From assembly GCA_048267305.1 (NCBI GenBank), contig JBLWXT010000007.1, positions 1 through 64,000 of the forward strand: a stretch of 64,000 nt of DNA, written 5' to 3'. Under the pieces are notes generated by a model. It saw only the letters and a program-made list of their open reading frames with translations. It had not been told where the DNA came from and searched no databases. Made by a program: the position numbers and the translations under genes. Below are positions 1-7,129 of this stretch, piece after piece; the first letter of the stretch is position 1, and every line of letters begins with the position of its first letter. The DNA is from Owenweeksia sp048267305 (GTDB lineage Bacteria; Bacteroidota; Bacteroidia; Flavobacteriales; Schleiferiaceae).

Positions 1-204
1 TTGGCCATTGTGATGTTGGCCTACACCTGGGCCTATAAAACAGGGATTTACCTGAACGATAAGGTAAAACAGATCAAAGTGAAAAAACATGGCAGGAGGG
101 CAAAAAGCCTTGTGAAATACGGATTGGAGTATTTGGCAGAAATCCTGCTAAACCCGTTTAAACCAAACAAAATCAATGTGTTTAGTTTTTTGTCATGTAC
201 TTAG
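1..204 (+). CDS. IS4-family-like transposase, C-terminal fragment cut by window start
   Basis: An open frame enters from the left edge and ends at TAG 202-204, giving 67 residues with no start codon of its own. The basic segment around KIKVKKHGRRAKS followed by a LEYLAEILL helix and the terminal FLSCT matches, from memory, the C-terminus of IS4-type transposases common in Bacteroidota. The catalytic DDE residues would lie outside the window. The last codons probably overlap the IS terminal inverted repeat. The element end therefore seems to abut the next gene, whose stop codon overlaps this one. Family assignment is by recognition only. Confidence 0.6.
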   Translation: MAIVMLAYTWAYKTGIYLNDKVKQIKVKKHGRRAKSLVKYGLEYLAEILLNPFKPNKINVFSFLSCT

Positions 205-602
205 CTAAATGCTATTAATTTTTTGACAGTATCAATAGGTACACAACCAGTTGGAGAAAAAGAGTAATAGGAGATGGCCTTTACATAGTAGTTGCCAGAC
301 GGAAGTGCTCCAATTTCAAATGTATCTCTGAAAGTCTTGGATGAAGGTTGTAAACCCTTCCTAAAACAACTAATTAAATATATAGTATCAGAAGCCCTAT
401 AAAGCGTATCACTGACTTTGGTTCCTATGGAGTAAATCGTAAACTCTCTATTTAATTTAAGAGTGTCAAGTATTGTAGGATTCCCAGGTACCACTTCAAG
501 AGTATCAAAATACTGGGCTTTACAATTGAAGCTTCCAATTACCAAAATAAGCGTAGTAAAAGTAAAAAGGCGGAATGGGCTGTGTACTTGTATAAATGGC
601 AT
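201..602 (-). CDS. Small secreted protein of unknown function, possibly 3'-altered by IS insertion
   Basis: The 133-residue product begins with a hydrophobic signal-like segment (FTFTTLILVIGSF) ending near CKAQ, so it is probably exported; the Cys before AQ could alternatively be a lipidation site. The rest is polar and beta-rich with no domain I recognise. The stop codon overlaps the stop of the convergent transposase at 201-204, so the final residues may be encoded by the inserted element, and the native C-terminus may have been longer. I do not know its function. Confidence 0.5.
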   Translation of the reverse strand: MPFIQVHSPFRLFTFTTLILVIGSFNCKAQYFDTLEVVPGNPTILDTLKLNREFTIYSIGTKVSDTLYRASDTIYLISCFRKGLQPSSKTFRDTFEIGALPSGNYYVKAISYYSFSPTGCVPIDTVKKLIAFS

Positions 603-712
603 TATCCGGAGGTTTGATTTTTACAATGTTGAAAGATAATGATTACCCGATGCTAATCACAAATGGCACGGTCGGCACCATTTACTTTTCCCAATAAGCT
701 TTGCCCATCCCT

Positions 713-720
713 TATATTTG
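713..720 (+). promoter_or_regulatory. Bacteroidota -7 promoter element upstream of tdh
   Basis: TATATTTG matches the TAnnTTTG -7 consensus of Bacteroidota sigma-A promoters. It lies 20 bases before the ATG at 741. This decides the start, because an in-frame alternative start at 663 would lie upstream of this promoter. No TTTG was found at the usual -33 spacing. Confidence 0.5.
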
Positions 721-740
721 CCCAAAAATTAGCGTTCAGC

Positions 741-1676
741 ATGCAAGAAAAGATTTTGGTACTTGGCTCTTCGGGCCAGATAGGAACAGACTTAGTGGAA
801 ACCCTCCGCAAAAAATACGGTGGTGATAATGTGGTGGCCTCAGACCTAAAGGAGCCATCTGCCCATATTTTGGAATCGGGCCCCTTTGAGGTGGTGGATG
901 CTATGGATCGCAACCGTTTGGAAGAGGTTGTTGCCAAACACAAAATTACTCAGATATACCACTTGGTAGCCATGCTTTCCGCTACAGCGGAAAAGGTACC
1001 TATGAAGGGCTGGGATTTGAATATGCAGAGCCTTTTTCATACCCTGGAAATGCTTCGCGAAAAGAAATTCAACAAACTGTACTGGCCAAGCTCTATTGCG
1101 GCCTTTGGGCCAACCACCCCTAAAACCGATACCCCACAGCATACCGTAATGGATCCCGGAACGGTATATGGCATCAGTAAACTTACCGGTGAGCTTTGGT
1201 GCGATTACTATCATAAAAAATATGGTTGTGACGTTCGTGGGCTTCGTTATCCGGGATTAATTTCCTATAAAACTGAGCCGGGAGGTGGTACCACGGATTA
1301 TGCCGTAGACATTTTTCATAAAGCAAAAAAAACTGGTAAATACGAGTGCTATTTAGCGGAAGACACTGCCCTGCCTATGATGTATATGCCCGATGCCATT
1401 AAAGCTACTATTGGTATTATGGAAGCTCCTGCAGATCAGGTGAAGCTTTGCGCTTCCTACAATTTAGCGGCTTTTAGCTTTACTCCAAAACAATTGGCCG
1501 AAGCCATCAAAAAGCATATTCCTGATTTTGAGATTACCTACAATGTGGATAGCCGAAACAACATTGCTCTGGGCTGGCCCCAAAGCATTGACGACTCCGT
1601 TGCCCAACAGGACTGGGGCTGGAAACCAGACTACTCTTTAGAGGATATGGTGAAGGAAATGTTGGAGAATGTGTAG
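741..1676 (+). CDS. tdh: L-threonine 3-dehydrogenase, epimerase (extended SDR) type
   Basis: This 311-residue NAD-dependent enzyme is predicted to oxidise L-threonine to 2-amino-3-ketobutyrate in cytoplasmic threonine catabolism. The Rossmann loop GSSGQIG is at residues 9-15 and the SDR catalytic pair is in VYGISKLTGE (Tyr about 141, Lys about 145). The GGGTTDYAVDIFHKA segment is characteristic of the UDP-galactose-epimerase-like threonine dehydrogenases known from Flavobacterium and separates it from generic sugar epimerases. The ATG at 741 is preferred over 663 because the -7 element lies between them and the protein then begins directly with the first beta strand. A glycine C-acetyltransferase (kbl) partner is not in the window. 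Confidence 0.85.
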   Translation: MQEKILVLGSSGQIGTDLVETLRKKYGGDNVVASDLKEPSAHILESGPFEVVDAMDRNRLEEVVAKHKITQIYHLVAMLSATAEKVPMKGWDLNMQSLFHTLEMLREKKFNKLYWPSSIAAFGPTTPKTDTPQHTVMDPGTVYGISKLTGELWCDYYHKKYGCDVRGLRYPGLISYKTEPGGGTTDYAVDIFHKAKKTGKYECYLAEDTALPMMYMPDAIKATIGIMEAPADQVKLCASYNLAAFSFTPKQLAEAIKKHIPDFEITYNVDSRNNIALGWPQSIDDSVAQQDWGWKPDYSLEDMVKEMLENV

Positions 1677-1833
1677 TTTTTGAAATAGAGACTTGTCACC
1701 CCCTTCTCCCCCTCAAGGGGGATAGCTACATATTGTGGGAATGCAAATTCAGTAAGATTTTTTTTTGTGTCCTATGTGGCTATGTGGTTCAAATAGACCC
1801 TGCTTACCGTCCTCAGTGCCCTCCAAATCTCTG
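1677..1833. other. Intergenic region with short GC hairpin
   Basis: This stretch between tdh and the convergent phosphoesterase holds no credible gene. A C-rich/G-rich palindrome (CCCCCTCAAGGGGG, 1708-1721) could form a five-base-pair hairpin with a TCAA loop. The text after it (ATGTGGCTATGTGGTT and CTCTGTGGT) looks like degenerate short repeats. Confidence 0.35.
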
Positions 1834-1861
1834 TGGTCTAAAGGCTATGGACTGTAGACTA
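1834..1861. repeat. Degenerate heptamer repeat, four units
   Basis: Four consecutive 7-base units are seen: TGGTCTA, AAGGCTA, TGGACTG and TAGACTA. They resemble the heptamers at 17924-17958 (TGGTCTA, TTGACTA, TCTGCTA, TGGTCTA). The last unit contains the stop codon of the minus-strand phosphoesterase gene (1859-1861). Confidence 0.5.
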
Positions 1862-3103
1862 AACGCTTTCCGCTCGCTTCAGCGTAAACACAGTAATTTC
1901 TGGCCATATACCCACCCTTCCGGGGAAAGCCAAAAAGCCAAAACCACGATTTACATACAGCTTGCGACCCATTTCTTCATACAACCCAGCCCACTTAGGG
2001 TAGCGTAATGAAACCGGGCTCCACTTTAAAAACCCCGGAATTTCAATCCCGAATTGCATGCCGTGCGTATGACCACTTAGGGTAAGGTCAATTTTTTTGT
2101 TAAAGGTTTTTACTTCCTGATCGTAATGAGAAGGATCGTGAGACATTAAAATTTTAAAGGAGTCCTTTTCCAAATTTTGGGTGGCTTTGGTAAGATCGCC
2201 ATGCTGAGCAAATCCAAGTCCCCAGTTTTCCACTCCTACAAGGTCTATGGTGGTACCATTTCGCTCCAACTTCAGGTTTTCATTTCGCATCAGGCGAAAG
2301 CCAATACGCTCGTGCATAATGTAAAGCTGTTCCATGTTTTCGGCCTTGGCATGGGGAGAATCCCACGATACATAATCGCCATAATCATGGTTGCCCAAAA
2401 TGGAGAATTTACCCATCGAGGCTTTTAGTTGAGAAAATGTATCTACCCAGGGCTCCATTTCATCAGCCCGGTTGTTTACTAAATCTCCTGTAAAGAGGAG
2501 GAGGTCGGATTGTTGCTCATTGATGAGGTCAACCGCGTATTGTATTTTTTCGGTGTTATCAAAACTGCCAGAATGGATATCCGAAATCTGAGTTATGGTC
2601 AATCCATCAAATTCTGCCGGAAGGCCTGCAAACTCCAGTGTTTTGCGGATCACTCTAAAATTGTATCGCCCTTTCCATACTCCGTGGATTACGCCTACAA
2701 AAGGAATGGCCGCAAGAATTAAAGCGGTTTGGCTCACAAACTTTCTCCGGCTCGGCAAAAATGTATCTCCACCAGAAGCGGAAATGGATTGAACGCCTCC
2801 GGTGAGCAGGCGAAGAATATCCTCCACCAACATAAAGATGGTAACAATAAGTTTGGGCACCAGCGAAAGAATCATAAATGCCATCAGGTACATAAACATA
2901 TGATTGAAACCCTCCTGGCGATTGAGTGTGGTGAAGGCAACAACTAGCGAAATCCAAACCAAACCTGAGAAAATCCAGTAGGCTACCCTAAAAGGGGAGT
3001 TTTCGCGAAACGTGGTTTTAAACGCCTGAAAGGCATAAAGATCGATAAGAAAAAGGATAAGGATGAAGATGGCAAGGCGGACAATAATAGTTGTTGTGTT
3101 CAT
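1859..3103 (-). CDS. Membrane-anchored calcineurin-like metallophosphoesterase
   Basis: The 414-residue protein has hydrophobic N-terminal segments at roughly residues 7-25, 38-57 and 68-93 and then a metallophosphoesterase domain from about residue 150. All dinuclear-metal motifs are present: ISDIHSG, FTGDLVNN, LGNHDYGDY, SHDPSHYD and SGHTHGMQ. The architecture matches YkuE/YaeI-type phosphodiesterases, some of which act on UDP-2,3-diacylglucosamine or cyclic nucleotides. The true substrate cannot be read from the sequence. It is transcribed toward tdh and is divergent from polA, whose start lies 74 bases away. The ATG at 3103 gives the complete first membrane helix. Confidence 0.8.
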   Translation of the reverse strand: MNTTTIIVRLAIFILILFLIDLYAFQAFKTTFRENSPFRVAYWIFSGLVWISLVVAFTTLNRQEGFNHMFMYLMAFMILSLVPKLIVTIFMLVEDILRLLTGGVQSISASGGDTFLPSRRKFVSQTALILAAIPFVGVIHGVWKGRYNFRVIRKTLEFAGLPAEFDGLTITQISDIHSGSFDNTEKIQYAVDLINEQQSDLLLFTGDLVNNRADEMEPWVDTFSQLKASMGKFSILGNHDYGDYVSWDSPHAKAENMEQLYIMHERIGFRLMRNENLKLERNGTTIDLVGVENWGLGFAQHGDLTKATQNLEKDSFKILMSHDPSHYDQEVKTFNKKIDLTLSGHTHGMQFGIEIPGFLKWSPVSLRYPKWAGLYEEMGRKLYVNRGFGFLAFPGRVGIWPEITVFTLKRAESV

Positions 3104-3124
3104 TCAGATATTGGATTTGAGCCG

Positions 3125-3154
3125 TTTGTTCCCGATTTAAACTCATTACTTTTA
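3125..3154 (+). promoter_or_regulatory. Probable promoter of polA
   Basis: TTTG at 3125-3128 is followed after 18 bases by TACTTTTA at 3147-3154. This fits the Bacteroidota consensus TTTG-N19-TAnnTTTG with one mismatch in the last base and one base of spacing. It ends 23 bases before the polA ATG. Confidence 0.5.
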
Positions 3155-3177
3155 CGGCTCTCAAAAAGAATTCCCAA

Positions 3178-5967
3178 ATGTCTGAAAACCCAAAGAAACT
3201 TTTCCTGCTGGATGCCTATGCCCTGATTTATCGGGCTTATTTTGCATTTATCTCAAACCCAAGAGTTACCAGCAAAGGACTGGACACTTCTGCCATTTTT
3301 GGTTTTACCACCACTTTGCTGGAGGTGCTCGAAAAACAAAAGCCATCGCACATTGCGGTAGTATATGATACGCCAGTGGCCACTTTCAGGCATGAGGAAT
3401 TTGCAGAGTACAAGGCCCATAGAGAGGAAACTCCTGAGGGAATAAAAGTGGCTATACCCTACATCAAGAGGATGATGGAGGCCTTCAATATTCCATTTTT
3501 GGGTGTGGATGGCTTTGAGGCAGATGATGTGATTTGTACGCTGGCGCAACAGGCGGCTAAGGAAGGTTTTGAGGTTTTTATGATGACGCCCGACAAGGAT
3601 TTTGCTCAGGTGATAACCGATAAAATTAAAATGTATCGCCCCGGACGTGCCGGCAATCCACCCGAAATTTGGGGGGTAGAGGAGGTTCAGAAAAAATTTG
3701 GGGTTGAGCGTGTAGAGCAGGTGATTGATTATTTGGGGATGATGGGTGATGTTGCAGATAATATTCCCGGAATACCAGGGGTAGGGCCAAAAACTGCTAC
3801 CAAGCTGCTCAATCAATACGGCAGTATGGAAGCCATGTATGAAAGTGCCGATGAGATAAAAGGCAAGCTTGGCGAGAAAATTCGTGATAACGAGGAACAG
3901 GCCAAACTCAGTAAGAGATTGGCCCGTATTATTTGTGATGTTCCCATTGATTTTGATGCAGAGGTATTTATACATGAAGAGCCAAATGAGGAGGCTATAA
4001 AGGAGCTTTTCTCGGAATTGGAGTTTAGAACTTTACTGAAGAGAGTAACCGGGGATGAAATACAAAAAACCACGGCTGTAGCGGCAGCAAGTGGAAACTC
4101 TCAAACCGATCTTTTTGGGCAGGTGGAGGAAATGGCTGCTGCGGCAACGGATTCTCCTTCCGCTTATCAAAGCATTGAAACTGCGGATCACCTTTATCAA
4201 TTGGTGGATCATCCTAAAGAGAGAAAGTTGCTCTTGCAAAACCTGATGAAGCAGACTTCGGTATGCTTTGATACTGAAACTACCTCACTGGAGGCTGCGG
4301 AGGCTGAACTGGTGGGTATTGCATTTAGCTATGCTCCCGGAATGGCATATTACGTAAGCACACCTCAAGGTGAGGAACAGGCCATTGTAAATGAATTTAT
4401 GCCGTTTTTTGAAAATGAGGAAATTGAGAAAATCGGGCAAAACCTGAAATACGATATTTCGGTACTCAAGAAATATGGCGTTTCAATAAAAGGGAAGCTT
4501 TTTGATACCATGTTGGCCCATTACCTTATTCAGCCTGATATGCGCCACAATATGGATGTGCTGGCCGAAACCTACCTCAATTATCGCCCAGTGAGTATTG
4601 AAACCCTTATAGGGAAGAAGGGCAAAACACAGGGTAATATGCGAGATGTTGCCCCAGCTGAGGTGGCTGAGTATGCTGGTGAAGATGCTGATATCACTTT
4701 CAGGTTAAAACAGGTTTTTGAACCTGAGTTGGATCGAATAGAAACCAAATCGGTATTTGAAAATATTGAAGTACCGCTTATTCCTGTGCTTTCGGATATG
4801 GAGTTGGAAGGGATTAATTTGGATACAGAGGCTTTGGCCAAACTCTCCAAGGAATTGGAGCAGGACATTGAACGCCTGGATAAGGAGATAATTGAGATTG
4901 CCGGAGAGCCCTTTAATATTGCCTCGCCAAAGCAATTGGGCGAAATTCTTTTCGGAAAAATGAAACTGGTGGATAAACCTAAAAAAACCAAAAGCGGGCA
5001 GTTTTCTACCGGTGAAGATATTTTAGTGGAATTGGCCAAAGAGCATGAGATTGCCCAAAAAATCATGGATTATCGCCAATTGGTAAAACTCAAATCCACT
5101 TATGTGGATGCCTTGCCAACCATGGTGAGTAAAGTTACGGGGCGCGTACATACCAGTTTTAATCAGGCGGTGGCTGCTACCGGGCGTTTAAGTTCCAATA
5201 ATCCCAACCTCCAAAATATTCCTATACGCACCCCCAGGGGGCAGGAGGTACGCAAAGCGTTTATCCCAAGAAATGCTGATCACCTGATTTTGGCTGCGGA
5301 TTATTCTCAAATAGAATTGCGCCTGATTGCGGAGTTGAGTGGCGATAAAACCATGATGGAAGCCTTTATCAATAATGAGGATATCCATAAATCAACAGCG
5401 GCCAGGGTGTTTGGTGTTGATTTGGACCAAGTAACCCGTGAACAACGTAGCAATGCGAAAACGGTGAATTTTGGGATTATCTATGGAGTGAGTGCATTTG
5501 GCCTTAGCCAGCAAACCACCCTAAGCAGAGGTGAGGCCAGCGACATTATCAAGTCGTACTTTCAAACCTATCCCGGAATCAGAGACTACATAGAGAGCCA
5601 AAAGGAGTTTGCACGTAAAAACGGCTTTGTAACCACCCTGCTGGGGCGCAAACGATTTTTAAAGGATATCAATTCGAGAAATGCCGTGGTACGCGGACAT
5701 GCTGAGCGCAATGCGGTAAATGCGCCTATACAGGGCACGGCTGCCGATATTATTAAACTGGCGATGATTGACATCTACGCAAAGCTGCAGTCCTTTGAAA
5801 CCAAAATGATGCTGCAGGTGCATGATGAACTGGTTTTTGATGCGCCTAAAGGCGAAATAGAAAGTGTGAAGCCCATCATTAAAAAAGCCATGGAAGAGGC
5901 CATTGAAACCAAGGTACCCTTAATTGTGGAATTTGGCCAGGGGGCAAACTGGCTGGAGGCCCATTAA
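3178..5967 (+). CDS. polA: DNA polymerase I
   Basis: This full-length 929-residue polymerase has all three domains. The 5' nuclease covers about residues 1-300 (GVDGFEADD, MTPDKDF, GVGPKTATKL). The 3'-5' exonuclease keeps its acidic residues: CFDTETTS, NLKYDISVL and YAGEDADITF. Proofreading is therefore probably intact, unlike in Bacillus or Thermus enzymes. The polymerase domain carries motif A (DYSQIELRLIAELSGD), the O-helix (KTVNFGIIYG) and motif C (QVHDELVFD). It acts in Okazaki fragment maturation and repair synthesis. It appears monocistronic, with its own promoter and a convergent gene after it; its stop overlaps the stop of that lipoprotein gene. Confidence 0.97.
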   Translation: MSENPKKLFLLDAYALIYRAYFAFISNPRVTSKGLDTSAIFGFTTTLLEVLEKQKPSHIAVVYDTPVATFRHEEFAEYKAHREETPEGIKVAIPYIKRMMEAFNIPFLGVDGFEADDVICTLAQQAAKEGFEVFMMTPDKDFAQVITDKIKMYRPGRAGNPPEIWGVEEVQKKFGVERVEQVIDYLGMMGDVADNIPGIPGVGPKTATKLLNQYGSMEAMYESADEIKGKLGEKIRDNEEQAKLSKRLARIICDVPIDFDAEVFIHEEPNEEAIKELFSELEFRTLLKRVTGDEIQKTTAVAAASGNSQTDLFGQVEEMAAAATDSPSAYQSIETADHLYQLVDHPKERKLLLQNLMKQTSVCFDTETTSLEAAEAELVGIAFSYAPGMAYYVSTPQGEEQAIVNEFMPFFENEEIEKIGQNLKYDISVLKKYGVSIKGKLFDTMLAHYLIQPDMRHNMDVLAETYLNYRPVSIETLIGKKGKTQGNMRDVAPAEVAEYAGEDADITFRLKQVFEPELDRIETKSVFENIEVPLIPVLSDMELEGINLDTEALAKLSKELEQDIERLDKEIIEIAGEPFNIASPKQLGEILFGKMKLVDKPKKTKSGQFSTGEDILVELAKEHEIAQKIMDYRQLVKLKSTYVDALPTMVSKVTGRVHTSFNQAVAATGRLSSNNPNLQNIPIRTPRGQEVRKAFIPRNADHLILAADYSQIELRLIAELSGDKTMMEAFINNEDIHKSTAARVFGVDLDQVTREQRSNAKTVNFGIIYGVSAFGLSQQTTLSRGEASDIIKSYFQTYPGIRDYIESQKEFARKNGFVTTLLGRKRFLKDINSRNAVVRGHAERNAVNAPIQGTAADIIKLAMIDIYAKLQSFETKMMLQVHDELVFDAPKGEIESVKPIIKKAMEEAIETKVPLIVEFGQGANWLEAH

Positions 5968-6431
5968 GGCGTTATTTCAAAGCGCTTCTCAACCGATGCT
6001 ACAACCGTTGTGCTTGGAGAAATCAACTCCAGCCTTACATCAAAGTAATTGGGCTGGCTGCAGGATATGGCCGACAGACTTACACTGTAGGGTTGGTGCA
6101 GGTTTGTAGTGTTAAAAATAAAGGGTGTTGCAAAGGGCTTTGAGTCTGTTACTATTAGCTTGTACGATCCGTTCCAGTCATTTTCCAACTTTGTGATAAA
6201 GTTTTCGGCAACGGATATATCAAATGCAGGTCTGCATAATAGCTGACCAGGGTTGCCGGAGGAGGTAATTACTATATTGGAAACAACTATATCAAAATCA
6301 AATTGAAACTGGCCACTGGTATAAAATTCGCTTTCGCGAAAATTTCCTGTAGCATCCTGCTTTAATACATCATGCTTCATGCATGCAACGAGCAGTATGG
6401 CGGTTAAGCCAAATAGAATTAATTTTTTCAT
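5964..6431 (-). CDS. Hypothetical lipoprotein, third gene of the M43 protease operon
   Basis: The 155-residue product has a lipoprotein signal with lipobox LLVAC (Cys about 17), so it is probably membrane-anchored. The mature part is beta-rich with no recognised domain. Its ATG overlaps the stop of the preceding gene by 4 bases (6428-6431), as that gene overlaps the protease, so the three are very likely co-translated. Its stop touches the convergent polA stop. Function unknown; export and anchoring of all three products suggest a shared envelope task. Confidence 0.6.
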   Translation of the reverse strand: MKKLILFGLTAILLVACMKHDVLKQDATGNFRESEFYTSGQFQFDFDIVVSNIVITSSGNPGQLLCRPAFDISVAENFITKLENDWNGSYKLIVTDSKPFATPFIFNTTNLHQPYSVSLSAISCSQPNYFDVRLELISPSTTVVASVEKRFEITP

Positions 6432-7129
6432 CGTCCTAAATTAAAGGTCATTCCAAGCACATAATTTCCAAATGAGTCTCTGTTTACTCCAATCCCGCTT
6501 AATACCAGAGGGTTTTTGGGTGAATCAAATATCGGGGCCTTGTTTTTTCGGGCCCATTTTATGCCTTTATACAAGTAGTAAGAACTAACTGCCAACGCCC
6601 CCCATTCTATGTAGTATGCCGTTACATATCCCCTGTATTTTTTTTGGAGCGCGGTATATTCAGCGGCCTTCTCATCGATTTTTGTGCTGGCGAATTGATA
6701 GTTGTCATAACCGGCCAGTGCTTCCTCTCTTATGGAGTTGCCTTTGATGTGTGTAAAAACCAAAGCTCCGGCTATCAGACTTGTGGTTAAAATCGGAGTG
6801 GCCAATTTTTTTCCTCTTTCTACCTTATAATCTCCCAGAATGTTTCTCTGGAGAAGATAATCCTTGGATGGGAGAAAATTGTAGAAAAATGAGGTAACCT
6901 GTCCGGCTTTTACCTCCACTATGGTGTCTAGCAACATTTTGTTGGGTGCCCAGGCTTTCAGGAAATATTTTCCAGGCTTTAAGTCAACCGTATTTCCGAA
7001 TTCCAGCTCTGCATCGTCAATGATGATTGTTTCCGGAGGTGGGGAAAGAAAGATTTTTAAAGTACCGGTTTCCTGAGCTCCCAGTTTAAATACACATAGC
7101 AGAGCAACGGTCAGCGCTATATTCTTCAT
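6428..7129 (-). CDS. PEGA-like exported or membrane protein
   Basis: The 233-residue protein starts with a signal peptide (ALTVALLCVFKLGAQ). Residues about 20-85 look like a PEGA-type beta domain (AELEFGNTVDLKPGKYFLKA). A hydrophobic stretch follows (TPILTTSLIAGALVF), then a coiled region and a second hydrophobic segment (YIEWGALAVSSYYLYKG). PEGA domains are usually surface-associated beta folds. It overlaps both neighbours by 4 bases and sits between the secreted protease and a lipoprotein. Specific function unknown. Confidence 0.6.
   Translation of the reverse strand: MKNIALTVALLCVFKLGAQETGTLKIFLSPPPETIIIDDAELEFGNTVDLKPGKYFLKAWAPNKMLLDTIVEVKAGQVTSFFYNFLPSKDYLLQRNILGDYKVERGKKLATPILTTSLIAGALVFTHIKGNSIREEALAGYDNYQFASTKIDEKAAEYTALQKKYRGYVTAYYIEWGALAVSSYYLYKGIKWARKNKAPIFDSPKNPLVLSGIGVNRDSFGNYVLGMTFNLGR

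Noticed and set aside
663..740. N-terminal extension of threonine dehydrogenase
   Set aside because: The -7 promoter element lies at 713-720, downstream of that start, and the family begins with the first beta strand right after the ATG at 741.
1733..2008. Plus-strand 91-codon frame after tdh
   Set aside because: It runs through repeat-like intergenic DNA into the antisense of the phosphoesterase gene and resembles no protein.
3253..3975. Long minus-strand frame of 240 codons inside polA
   Set aside because: It lies entirely opposite a certain gene, has no recognisable domain and no promoter, so it is a coding-strand shadow.
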